The notes under the pieces were generated by a model. The model was not told where the DNA came from, did no database searches, and saw nothing but the letters and a program-made list of their open reading frames with translations. Of a stretch of DNA of 64,000 bases, positions 1-10,838 are shown in pieces. How positions within the stretch are numbered: the stretch's first letter is position 1; the number at the start of each line of letters is the position of its first letter. Both the position numbers and the translations under genes were made by a program. This DNA is from Anagrus nilaparvatae (lineage: Eukaryota; Arthropoda; Insecta; Hymenoptera; Mymaridae), in NCBI GenBank assembly GCA_022575985.1, contig JAKSXM010000205.1:186001-250000 (forward strand), in the 5' to 3' direction.

Positions 1-430
1 AAAATCTACGGCCCAAAAAACCCTATGGACCTAATCTGGGCATACAAAATGCAGAAATAGCAAAAACGTCCATTTTAGGGGTAGTTTTAGCTAATTTAGG
101 GCTGATATATTAATTAATCTGGTCGCAAAAAGTGCGAAAATATCGAAAATAGCGAAAACACCCCATTTGGGGGGTAGATTTAGCAAATTTAAGGGTGAAA
201 TATGAATGTTTTCTTTTAAAATCATTGAGATTCTTAATTAGCGACCCAAAAAACCCTAAGAAACCAATTCTTGGACAAATCTATCGACTCAGAACGCGAA
301 TATATCAAAAATACACCCTTTTGGGGGTAGTTTTTTGCAAATTTAAGGGTGAAGCCCCATTTTCATTACCAAATGACCCCGATTTTCGTGTTTTGCGACC
401 CAAGAAACCTATACTAGAGCAAATCTCGTA
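1..430. repeat. Diverged tandem repeat (period roughly 155 bp)
   Basis: Two blocks recur. A 'gcgacccaaaaaaccc'-type block occurs near 10, 241 and 395. A 'ttgggggtagttt...gcaaatttaagggtgaa' block occurs near 74, 167 and 319. The best-spaced pairs give about 152-155 bp; the first unit is irregular. The array runs off the left window edge, so its length is unknown. Open frames inside it look incidental. Confidence 0.6.
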
Positions 431-448
431 TTCGCAACCCTAGGTACA

Positions 449-465
449 CCCCCCCCCCCCCCCCC
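449..465. repeat. Poly-C tract (17 C)
   Basis: An uninterrupted run of 17 cytosines sits directly after the tandem repeat. It is striking in such an AT-rich window and is a likely place for assembly or length error. Confidence 0.9.
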
Positions 466-2149
466 GTATTTTGACTGGAGTATAGGTATAATGTATTAAT
501 GTTATGCAGCATTACAATATATTTTGCTATTTTTATAATTTATATTATCTCCTTTACTAGGTTTTAATATTCTAAACCCAAATTTTGCTGATTCCTTAAG
601 CCCGTATTATTCCTAGTCCCTAAATTGAAATTATTTCTAAGTCTCTATAAAAATGTTCCATGTTAATATTTTAAGAGAACTGTTTCGCATTTTGGTTGTA
701 ATTAAATTTTTCTAAGCTTTTATCCAATATTATACCCCCCTTGCATCTCTTGTTCTCATACATTACCCCAAATTTTGCACCAAGGTTATTCCGTAAATCT
801 ACTTAAGAACATGTTCTAATATTTTATTTCGATAAAAATTTGCTTTATTATAACTTTACTTTACTCTCGGATGAAAAAACAAATATTTTCCTTTTCCTGT
901 AGTTTATTTTCTTCTATGTCAATAATTAATAGTAGTCGGCAAAATAATAATTTGAATAGAAAAAATTGCTAATTACTGTACGTACTGACAAGTCTCATAC
1001 TATTTAGCCATAGACAAAATGACCAAAAATTGTTAGCTGAAGGTATCGAATAGATCTATTCATATTTAGAAAAAATTATGCTCTACATGAATCCTCCCTA
1101 ATCGAAAAGATTATAAAGTATGAAAAACATTACCATACTTATAACCATACTGGTAAAATTTATTAAAGTTACGGTGTAGATTTTTAAATAAAAAGTATTC
1201 TAATTTATCCAACAGCAACTTGTAAATTTGATGAGAAATTTTGCGTTATACTTACAACCTGTAGCTAAATTACTTAACAGTATAATAATTTTCTAACCTT
1301 TTTGTAAATTTTATCGTACAAGAACACTTTAGTTCATATTTTAAAAACTGTTACCTAAAAAATGAAAATCGGAAATTCAGAATCTGATTTGAAATATTTT
1401 TTAGAGTAACCTTTGCCCTCGTTTAAAAAAAAAATTCAAATACCTTCTTTATAAGAAGTAATAAATGCATAAATAATTAAACGTAATTTTATTCTTCATA
1501 CAATACCTACATTTGATTAAGTTTTTAGCTTAATAAAATATTTATATGTTGCAATAAAATAATATTACAATTTTTTATAATCTAAATAAATCTATCTTAC
1601 AAAACCTAAATCCAATAAAGCTTAAGAGAGTATTTATTTTTTGTTTTGTTTATTTTATGTATTAAAGGGGACGTATATTCTCTGCATTTACTTATTTTAA
1701 ATAACTTTTATTAAAGTACTGAGGGCAAAAAGAACAAATTATATTTAGAATTTTGAAGGCTTTCTATGAGAAAACTTTTACTTCATGACTCATATTAGTT
1801 TTTACTCAGATTTTAATACAGCTTAAGAGACATAAATAGTAAAAAAAATCTGTAACTAAAAAAATTATTAAAAAAAATATAAAAAATATTAAAAAAAACT
1901 ATAATTTGAACAAAAATCGTAAAATAATAATCGTATTTAATGAAAATTTTTAAAAATTTTGCTTATCTTGTTTTTAAATATTTTCAGAGTTTTTAAAAAC
2001 AAGAAATACTCATAAGAAATGGAAAATAATTATCAACCAAATATTGCTATAAAGTAATATTATTGATCTCTTCTAATTATTAATATTTTTATTATTATTA
2101 TAATTATTTATTGGCCAGAATTGGAATAATAAATTATTTTTTTATATAC
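466..2149. other. AT-rich gene-free stretch
   Basis: I see no coding frame, RNA gene or clear repeat here. It is A/T homopolymer-rich sequence with frequent stops in all frames. Confidence 0.6.
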
Positions 2150-2329
2150 ATGGAAAAAATACCCTGCCAACTAGCTGGAACTAAGGTTCCTCAAACAATG
2201 AGCTTAATACTTCAATATTAAGCTTTTAAAAGTTTTTTATTGATCAAAAATTTTTGAACAAATTTTCAAAAAATTAATTATCAAATTCGAGATACCGAGT
2301 AAAAACTACCCGACGAATTTTCGAAATAT

Positions 2330-2530
2330 CTCTTATGATCTCCGCTGATCTTTTTAGATCTCCGGAGATCACTTTTGATTTCTAGAGATCTCCAGAGATC
2401 TCCGGAGATCTGAAGTGATCGCAAATTTCAGGTGATTTCTTTAGTTCTTTGGAGATCTCCGGAAATCACTTTTGATCTCTGGAGATTACTGGAGATTAAA
2501 ATAGATTTAAAGTGATCTCCAGAGATCACT
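2330..2530. repeat. GATC-rich palindromic mini-array (left arm of F1)
   Basis: A dense run of variants of 'gatctccggagatc', each itself a palindrome, separated by a few bases such as 'agtgatc'. It contains over a dozen GATC tetramers in 200 bp. Its mirror copy lies in the right arm. Confidence 0.8.
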
Positions 2531-4599
2531 GAGGTAAAAAAAAAGTTAGAAAAATTTAGAAAGAATATTTAGAATCATTAAGCAAAGTTGTCTTGATTGT
2601 TTTACCTTATTTTTTGACTTTATTTAAATTTAAAAAATGCTACTATTAATTATTTTACTAAAACCTGATGCAAAAATCAAAAAGTACAGCAATAACTTGA
2701 CTAATTTTTATAATATAAATAATTATTGGAAACATCTCAATAAGAAATACAATTAGATAAATGAATAAAAAAAATTATTTATTTGATCATTAATAATTTT
2801 AATAAATATTTATAATTTTAATTACAATATGGGTCAATATTTGTGAACTATATCTGAGTTTGAATGGTCGGTTCTGAAAATGTACTCCGAAGTATGTTTG
2901 GTCGAAAGTATATAAAAAAAAAAATAATTTTCCCTAATTTTTAGCCTTTTAGAGCCAATCCTCTATTTTTTACAGCGTTTTTTGTTTTTCTCAATTTTTT
3001 GAAATTTTTAATTTTTGAGAAATTTGTGTTCATTAATTTTTGTCGCAAACGCGCACTTTACGGTAAAATTTTTTTTCCTTATAGTATACCATAGGAAATT
3101 TCCCGTAGAATTCGATTCTGGGGTCTAAAATTTTTTTTTAACTGCGCATGCGCGAGAAAATTTTTTTGCTTTGCCTTTTCTAGCTTATATACCTCAGATG
3201 CAGACAGCTCAAGTTTCGTACTGTTGGTCTCAAATTTTAGGTTTTTTCATATTCTTTCAGCATATAAAATCATTTTTTTGGGTAAATTTATTTTAAAAGC
3301 ACTAAAATTGAAAAATAGCGACTTTTAAGGGAAGTTTCGTTTTGAAATGCTTAGATTTCAAGGAAACTTTTGGGATTTTTTTTAAAAAAATCTACTGGAT
3401 GTAATGAAATAATTTTTTTTGTATTATTTTTGTACATTATTAAACATTAAATTTTTATGATTATTTTTTTTTTGGCCTTGAATAAGTACTTCAAAGATGG
3501 CGCCCAAGTGACGAAGTTAAAAAAAAGTTGTCCACACGATTACAAAAAAACTACCCGCTCGATTTGAATTTTCTTTTTTTTATTTTGTTCAATATTTATC
3601 TAAGATGGCATTTACCTACGGAGAAGTTGATCGGAATATTAATAAAAAATTTTTTAGGGGGGAGAATACCAAAAAATGAGGTCTTTTTTCGACTATTTTC
3701 GTTTTTTACGTGTAACTTTTTTATTATTCAAGATTTTTCTTTCTCCGTAGGTAAATGCCATCTTAGATAAATATTAAACAAAACAAAAAAAATAAAATTC
3801 AAATCGAGCGAGTAGTTTTTTTGTAATCGTGCGGACGACTTTTTTTTAATTTTTTGACTTCATCATTTTAGCGCCATCTTTGAAGTTCAAAGGCCAAAAA
3901 AATTTAATGTTTAATAATGTACAAAAATAATACAATAAAAATTATGTCATTACATCCAGTAGATTTTTTTTAAAAAATCCCCAAAGATTCCTTGAAATTT
4001 AGGCATTTCAAAACGAAACCTCCCTTAAAAAATTCTTTTTTCACAAATTTTAAATTTCCTGCCAGGTCACGTTACCAAATAAAAATCTGACTGAAAATTC
4101 GGATTTAGCGAAAAATTTTACATAAGGATACCAATTTTCATCTTTTTTCATTAAATAGTTTCTAAGATATCCCATATTAAAGATAAAGATTAAAATTGAC
4201 TTTTTTTAATAACCCTAAAAATGGGACTCTGACTTTAAATTATCATATCTGCTAAACAAATAACTATAAAAAGACAAGTAAAAATTTTTTGGAAACTTAG
4301 GACTGGTAAAAAATTTTTGAGGCATATTTATTAAAATTATTAATGGTCAAATAACTAATTTTGTTTATTCATTTACCTAATTGTATTTTTTATTGAGATG
4401 ATTCCAATAATTATTTTTATTTTAATAATTAGTAAACTTATTGCTGTACTTTTTGATTTTTGCATCAGGTTTTAGTAAAATAACTAATAGTAGCATTTTT
4501 TAAATTTAAATAAAGTCAAAAAATAAGGTAAAACAATCAAGACAACTTTGCTTAATGATTCTAAATATTCTTTCTAAATTTTTCTAACTTTTTTTTTAC

Positions 4600-4800
4600 C
4601 TCAGTGATCTCTGGAGATCGCTTTAGATCTATTTTAATTTCCAGTAATCTCCAGAGATCAAAAGTGATTTCCGGATATCTTCAGAGAACTAAAGAAATCA
4701 CCTGAAATTTGCGATCACTTCAGATCTCCGGAGATCTCTGGAGATCTCCAGAAATCAAAAGTGATCTCTGGAGATCAAGAAAGATCAGCGGAGATCATAA
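4600..4800. repeat. GATC-rich palindromic mini-array (right arm of F1)
   Basis: Inverted counterpart of the array at 2330-2530, with the same 'ctccggagatctctggagatc' motifs. A short open frame across it simply translates the repeat (recurring ISGD/WRS-like residues) and is not a gene. Confidence 0.8.
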
Positions 4801-5410
4801 GAGATATTTCGAAAGTTCGTCGGGTATATTTTCAAATATAAGTACTTTCATGGAACTAAATGAAGTATTAAACCAAAAAAAAAAATATTGCAGTTTTTTT
4901 AATTATTTTGTTTTTTTAATTAAAAGAAAAAAATTTTGAAAAAATTTGGTATCAGATCCAAAAATTACAATAAACGAACTTTCTAAAACTAGTACTCTCA
5001 TAGAAATAAATTAGGTACTACGTTTAAAGAGAAAAAAAATTTGGTGTTTTTTGTATTTTTTTGTGACGAAAATTTTGGGAAAAAAATTTTCAAAAAATTA
5101 ATTATTAGATTCGAGATATCGAGTAAAAATCGTACTTTCAAATATAAGTACTTTCATAGAAATAAATTAGGCATTACATCCAAATTAAAAAAAAAAAAAA
5201 GTAGTTTGAGATTTTTTTATGAAAAAATTTTTGAAAGAAAAATTAGGTCTTAATTCCATAATGTTTGTGAAATATCACCGATTACATACATACACGCACA
5301 CACACACATACAGACTTTTGTTAAAAACTGGTTTTTTAGCTTCCTGAGGTCTCAAAACGTGCTTATATGCCAAAAAATCAAAAATCAAAATTTGACCTGC
5401 CATACTTCTC

Positions 5411-5881
5411 CCTACAAACATGTTCCATGTTCAAAATAATAAATTTTATATTATAAAATTTACAACACCAAAAAACAATTTTTTATTAAACCATCCTTTC
5501 TTTTTCTAGCTTCTATTTTGATCATCACCGGTGAAAAGACATACCTTGGTGACAATTTTTTGGTGAGAATAAATTTCAATATCAAAATATACGATTCAGA
5601 GTATCACAGTATTTTTTAAAACAATATTTTAGGGTACTCATTTTGCTATGAATCACCTTTGTATTCAGCTATAATTTTAAGTAGAGAAGAAGTCTTTTAA
5701 TTTGATAAATTAAGGAAAAGCAAAAGTCGTGTGCTTCATGCAGCCGAACAAATAATCATTAAAAGAGTATATTTCATTTTAGTTAACTTTTATTTTTTAA
5801 CAATATTTCTAAAGTTATAATTTGAAAAAAAATAAAATAATAAATTAAAAAATAGTTATGAAAAAAAAACATGAAAGTTTG

Positions 5882-5913
<32 letters not shown>

Positions 5914-6533
5914 AAAATTTGTTAAAAACTGATGAAAGTCTAATAAATTAAGTATAAAGACTTTTTAATATATTTGAATGAAAAAAAAGGAGGAGATCGT
6001 AAGTTTCATTAAAATGCTCAAAAGGTATATAAAATACTATACGTTAAAAAAGTTTTAAAAACGTATTAAAATGATTTAAAAACTTTTTCTTTTCTTATAC
6101 TCTCAAGACTTTTAACTTTTATTTATAATGTCTTATTTAAGATATTTATGTATTCAACATTACTTTTTTTTTTTGTAAATTTTTATAAATTATACCTATG
6201 TTAGTATAAAATTTTATTACACATTTTTTCATAAGTTGTATATTGATTTTTTTCTTCGTTTTGTATCATTATTATAAATAATATTTAATAATCAAATATT
6301 TTTTGCAGTAAAATGAAAACTAAACAACAAAAAAACATTTAAATAAGACTTTATTTACTTTTAAATGAAGCTTATTAGTTTGAAAAAAAAATTTTTAGAA
6401 ATATAAGGTATTTTTTTAAGTCACTCGCCGATTGCACAAAAAATTCTTATTAAAAAAGAAGAATTTATTTTTTTTATTTTTAAACTATGTGACACTAGAA
6501 TTTTTTTCGAAAGACAAAGGGAATATGGACCTA
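5411..6533. other. AT-rich gene-free stretch with poly-A run
   Basis: No gene is supported. The only notable item is an uninterrupted run of 27 A at 5886-5912. Confidence 0.6.
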
Positions 6534-6722
6534 CACTGTAAAAAGTAACTTCCTTATATAACAAAAAAATTAAAAAAGTTTCGAAAAATTAGTAAATTTT
6601 CAAAAAAATTTGTAAATATTCAAAAATAATCGTAAATTTACGAAAAATAATTGTGAATTTGCAACTTTTTTTGTAAATGCACAAAAAAAAATCGAAAATT
6701 CTCGATTTTTTCGATAATATAC

Positions 6723-7325
6723 TGTAACGAGGCATTTTTGCCCGTTACAAGCAAATATTAAATATTAAATTATTTAATATTTGCGAACATACATACACAC
6801 ATATTCGCGCGCCTCAAGTCTCAAATACAGAAGATTTCCGCCTAGCAACAATCAAAATTCAAATATATTATTTATAGTTCAATAATATTCTAATAGAAGA
6901 TCAATAAAAAGCAGCACCGATCAATAAAAGTTATAGGTTTTCATATCGACTAATAATGATTTATAGTATCAGCCGCACGGCGCTGTAATAGAAGACCATG
7001 CCGTTTCCTTTGCAAAACGAGCATTCCGGTTTGAGCTCTGGACCGCGAAGTCACGCGCGATGTCCATAGAGCAGTTCACGGTTTCGCACCTCCATGTGCC
7101 AAAATCCTGGTAAAGACACGCGTGTTGCCTTGGAGCCATTTTTTTAAAAATAATTATTTATGAAGTGATAATTATTGAAAGTGAAGCCTAAATTTATATA
7201 AATTAATAAATTATATTAATTAACCGATCACGGTCGCCACAGCGAAAATATTCAAATATTAAATAAAAACTCAATCGTGTGAAGTGAGATAGCCGACAGC
7301 AGTAGATTTAATCCTGCACCAGCAT
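6723..7325 (+). repeat. 5' LTR, missing its 3' half
   Basis: This segment matches 10839-11441 base for base by eye over 603 bp. It then stops abruptly at 'ccagcat' followed by an A-rich stretch, whereas the 3' LTR continues for another 570 bp. The missing part would include the LTR end and the primer-binding site. Reverse transcription makes two equal LTRs, so this is a later deletion or an assembly fault. Confidence 0.85.
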
Positions 7326-8203
7326 AGTTTAAAAAAAAAAAAATAATAAATTCTGAGGCTCAAATTAATGTCAATAAATAAGTATAAAAAAGCAACTTTT
7401 CACCGTATAACGAGTATGAATGAAGTGTGCCGTATGCGAGAATATTATAGTACATAGTATATTATGATAAACAAATACATATTATAATAACATTTTTTCT
7501 AAGAACTTAATTTTTTTAAAATAATAATACCAAGAATTAAAATAAAAATTCATTAATAAATTATTTTTCTTTGTAGTAAATTTTTAAAGAAAGGTAAAAT
7601 ATTTTAAAAGGAGTAGTATTATTTTTTTTTATTATTTAAAGGAGTAGAACATTTTTACTAAAATTAAATTAAAAATAGTACTTCCCCTAAAAAAGTATAA
7701 TAAAGATCTTTAATTATAAATTATAGGCTTTATTGACATATTAAATTGAAGTAACAAATTATATTCTCAAATGCCAGTTTTTAGCAATATTTATTTACGG
7801 TATAGTATATTTTTAAAAATTGAATAATATAAAATATATTAATATTTATAATTATATTACAATTATAAAATTAATTTCCAAAAATTTCACTATACATAAT
7901 TTCCTCTTATCCTCATAAAAATTTCTCCCCCAGCCTTCAAGTTTGACTCCAAAAACTTTGCGGCAAAATTTAAGAAAAATAGGAACAATTAATTATTAAA
8001 AATATCGCATTTTTTATAATCTACACTGGGAAAACTTTTCGCGTTTTTACTAGGAAATTAAAATTAAAATTTCATGTACACTGCGAAAATTTTCTAGATT
8101 TTTTTTTTAACTACCTACTTTTTTTTAAGGGAGGGGTGAGCGCTTGAGCTAAAGCTAAGCGATAAAAATTAAAACAAAATTTAATTTTTATAAAATTTAA
8201 AAT
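7326..8203. other. Leader region of the LTR element
   Basis: AT-rich sequence between the truncated 5' LTR and the ORF. No primer-binding site can be recognised because the LTR boundary is lost. A purine-rich 'ttaagggaggggtgag' lies at about 8126-8140. Confidence 0.5.
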
Positions 8204-9808
8204 ATGGATTCGCAAGAAATTTATTTAATTATGACTCATCAGTCCGACAATAGGTTGGCTTATGAGAACCGTAAGGAAGTACAGGAGCTGAGGCATACCA
8301 TTAAGAATATGCAGTTCATTACGTTTTGTCAAAAAATGGATGAGTTAGCTTTAGCTTCTGATGGGATACCTGAAGTAGTCCAAGACAGACTTTTTAGGTA
8401 TTTAATGCTGTTGAAGGATCCGTGTGCACCTTATGAGTGGTGTGACCTACGGGATAGAAGATCATGGAACCAGTCACCCATTTGGCCACCAAACATTATT
8501 CAATTTAACTTAAATAAAGAAAATTATGTAAGAATGACAATAGAAAATGCAACCCTTTTTGAGAAATTAGCAAAAAATCAATACTTTAAATATTTTACAA
8601 ATAATTTTCTAAGCCAAGAATTAGGAAAAATTGTTGCACCTTTTAAAAACAGTTTTGCAAGTGCTCACCTTTACGCGACGAATCCACAGAGTATACATGA
8701 GCCGATACCAGAGGTCGCTTGTTCGCAAAATAATATTAGCAAAACGCGGTCAAATTCGGACATTAGTTACCATGGGATGTCAAATAGTAGTGAATGTGCG
8801 ATGCAAGACAATTTAAAGGTCAAAAAGATAGAAGACAGCCAATTAAAGGGAGGTGTTGATCCTGAGCAACAATATGGGATTCTTGAAGAACAAAAAAGTT
8901 TAAGCCAGACAAGGATGACTTTCTTTTCATTTATAACTGAGGACAAGCAAGCGTCGTCAACAGATATAAAATTTAGTCAAGCCAACAAAAAGTTTAGCAA
9001 ATTAAACCATAAATTAGCTTCATCAAAATCTGTTTTTAGCCAAAATTTAAAAATCAAACGCTTGAATTTTAAAAAGCAAATATTTAGTAAAAATAAATTT
9101 TTTACAATTTTCGGCAAAAATAAAAATATTTCTAGGTTAAATTCAAGCAATTTTTTTAATAAGAATAAACGTTTAAAAATCTTTGATACTAACAACGAGT
9201 TGTCGAAGATAAACTTTTCTATATTAAAAAATTATTGGAAACTTAATACTTTTACGTTTCTTAAACGGTCCAAGAGCCCAGAAATTTCAAGAAAATTTAA
9301 TTTTGCCATAAGTAGAAAAATTTTTCGTTTGCATTATATAGGCTTTTGGAAAAAGCGATATAAATATTCTGTAAGTTTTGTTCGCCGAAAGGATAACTAT
9401 CCTTACAAAAATTTTGCAAGTACTCGTTTTCAAATTAATGCATGCAAACCAGGTACGCATACTACTATAAAGTGGTTACAAAGGAAAAGAAGAAATAGAA
9501 AAATTAACTGTGACCACAACAGAAGAAAAACCTCCGCAAAGGTTAATCATATAGCTTACGATAGGTTGGATCAGCAGCAGCAGAGGCAACAGCCCTCTGA
9601 TTTCACGCAGCAAGAACAGCCATCCAAAGCCGTCTCAAAATTATTAGCGCAAAATCGTCGGATAGCCCTTAAAGCTAGTTCGACATGTTATCGGATTAAA
9701 GCCACCCTTTTTAATCATTTTTACTTAGGACAATCAAATCCGGTTTTAAAATTGCGACCCAGGCAAACCGAACCGCGAATTGCCTGGCTTAACATTATTT
9801 TTACTTAG
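8204..9808 (+). CDS. Uncharacterised 534-residue ORF of the LTR element (gag position)
   Basis: This is the longest intact frame in the window, opening with a favourable context (A at -3, G at +4); a second in-frame ATG lies nine codons later. I recognise no domain. Residues ~1-150 are a mixed, folded-looking region (QELRHTIKNMQF, then Trp- and Pro-containing WNQSPIWPPN). Residues ~150-250 are polar and low in structure. Residues ~250-420 are strongly Lys/Asn/Phe-rich with recurring FSKxNK-like motifs. The tail has a Gln cluster (QQQQRQQ) and is Arg-rich. No CCHC zinc knuckle, protease DTG or RT YxDD motif is present. Its position suggests a gag-like or nucleic-acid-binding protein, but that is inference. 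Coding integrity over 1.6 kb implies recent selection or recent insertion. Confidence 0.7.
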   Translation: MDSQEIYLIMTHQSDNRLAYENRKEVQELRHTIKNMQFITFCQKMDELALASDGIPEVVQDRLFRYLMLLKDPCAPYEWCDLRDRRSWNQSPIWPPNIIQFNLNKENYVRMTIENATLFEKLAKNQYFKYFTNNFLSQELGKIVAPFKNSFASAHLYATNPQSIHEPIPEVACSQNNISKTRSNSDISYHGMSNSSECAMQDNLKVKKIEDSQLKGGVDPEQQYGILEEQKSLSQTRMTFFSFITEDKQASSTDIKFSQANKKFSKLNHKLASSKSVFSQNLKIKRLNFKKQIFSKNKFFTIFGKNKNISRLNSSNFFNKNKRLKIFDTNNELSKINFSILKNYWKLNTFTFLKRSKSPEISRKFNFAISRKIFRLHYIGFWKKRYKYSVSFVRRKDNYPYKNFASTRFQINACKPGTHTTIKWLQRKRRNRKINCDHNRRKTSAKVNHIAYDRLDQQQQRQQPSDFTQQEQPSKAVSKLLAQNRRIALKASSTCYRIKATLFNHFYLGQSNPVLKLRPRQTEPRIAWLNIIFT

Positions 9809-9829
9809 CACTCAATTTTTTTTTCTCGA

Positions 9830-9990
9830 AGAGGAGATGGCGTTACTTAGATGACAACTTCAAGATGGACTTTCTTTCTGGAGGCCAGGTGGGTTACCCG
9901 ACACTCAGTCGTCCAACAAGTGAAATCTTTAAGAAGGAACTTCTTTCTGGAGGTACGGTGGTCTAGCCAACCCTAGTTGTCTAAAATAAA
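9830..9990 (+). repeat. Imperfect duplication (~70 bp) downstream of the ORF
   Basis: Two copies of an 'acttTctttctggagg...ggtgg...acccgacact.agtcgtccaa' module lie at about 9868-9917 and 9936-9984, roughly 68 bp apart. They are GC-richer than the surroundings. Being noncoding, they may be an RNA signal (packaging or export) of the element; this is speculation. Confidence 0.6.
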
Positions 9991-10130
9991 ACGCGATTAT
10001 CTTTCTTTTTAAGAAAATAACCCCTTATTTCATTTTTTTAATCAATCAAATTTTATTTTATCGCTAAAAAGGCGTTATTATTAATTGTTTTCATATAAGT
10101 TACAACCATTATACATCGTATATATTTTTA

Positions 10131-10280
10131 TAGCCCAAAAAGTTCGATAAAAATATTAAATATATTCTCTCGCCCAAAAGGTTCGAAGATCGAATAACAA
10201 TATTTTTTTTCTCGCCCACAAGGCTAGATGAATGTATATATCTAATTTTCTTTTTCTCGCCCAAAAGGTTTGATGATAAA
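10131..10280 (+). repeat. Four spaced 'cgcccaaaaggttcga' motifs
   Basis: Variants of 'ctcgcccaaaaggttcgatgat' begin at about 10131, 10169, 10211 and 10256, spaced 38-45 bp and separated by T-rich spacers. Regular spacing in the noncoding 3' part of the element suggests protein-binding sites, an RNA motif or a decayed minisatellite. Confidence 0.65.
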
Positions 10281-10820
10281 AGATTATTATAGTATTTTTT
10301 TTGTTTATTCTCCTATTTTTATTATCAATAATTTTTATATTCATTTTTTTTTTTTCATTTATTTACTTGCATAAAGGTTAAACTCAACCTAGACCTAATC
10401 CTTAACTCCTACCTTCCTTATTCATAAAATAAAATTTGGAAATTAATTGGAGCAGTTTTAGAGTCACAGTAAGTAAATGATTATTGTTGGAAACAGGAAA
10501 TTGAGAAACGCGAATATTGATTTTATTTTACTAATTAATTCATATATATTTTTAATTTTATTTATCATTGATCTTTATCATATTTTTTTAAGCCAGAAGT
10601 AAGTATAAATGATTTTTCCATGATAAAATATTTTATTTTGATTTTATTTTGCATTTCTTTAAAAATTCTAGTCATAATAAAAATTGTAAATAAATTGTAA
10701 ATATATTTAGAGTAGGGCTTAGGAATGATCGGGTAGGATCAATGTACCGTATTTGTGCAAGAATGATTTATTACATATTTAGTTCCTTAGAAGTGGAAGG
10801 ACTTCGCTCCGCAAAGTCCA

Positions 10821-10838
10821 CTCTAAGCGGGGAGCTAT
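10821..10838 (+). promoter_or_regulatory. Polypurine tract of the LTR element
   Basis: The sequence 'aagcggggagctat' lies immediately before the TG of the 3' LTR, the position where plus-strand DNA synthesis is primed in LTR retrotransposons. Confidence 0.6.

Larger units (their letters stand above)
2309..4824. mobile_element. 2.5 kb foldback element with TA flanks (F1)
   Basis: The two halves are inverted copies. Ends read CCCGACGAA and TTCGTCGGG and are flanked by TA at 2307-2308 and 4825-4826. About 2309-2840 pairs with 4310-4824, and about 3340-3627 pairs with 3744-4030; the loop is near 3685. The segments between (about 2840-3340 and 4030-4310) do not pair, so the arms have diverged by indel. 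It sits inside a ~150-bp repeat unit whose two halves resume on either side, which fixes the insertion. TA flanks suggest Tc1/mariner-type targeting, but no transposase is present. Confidence 0.75.
2150..5410 (+). repeat. Unclassified repeat with ~150-bp tandem units, copy A (split by foldback)
   Basis: The left end carries 'ctgccaactagctggaact' followed by 'aaggttcctcaaa'. After the foldback insertion there are about three tandem units of ~152 bp, marked by 'aagtactttcatagaaata' at 4839, 4990 and 5142. Then come a CA-rich microsatellite (5285-5312), the block 'cttcctgaggtctcaaaac' and the end 'aatttgacctgcc'. The same order occurs inverted at 12240-12960. A conserved block, an internal tandem array, a microsatellite and a conserved end resemble non-autonomous Helentron/HINE elements. 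That classification is inference; I see no replicase. Confidence 0.6.

Noticed and set aside
3528..3770. 80-codon open frame in the centre of the foldback element
   Set aside because: It spans the loop of the inverted repeat and reads low-complexity Phe/Leu; the frame is a by-product of the palindrome.
4709..4939. Open frame with repeated WRS/ISGD residues
   Set aside because: It is the direct translation of the GATC palindrome array, with no start context or homology.
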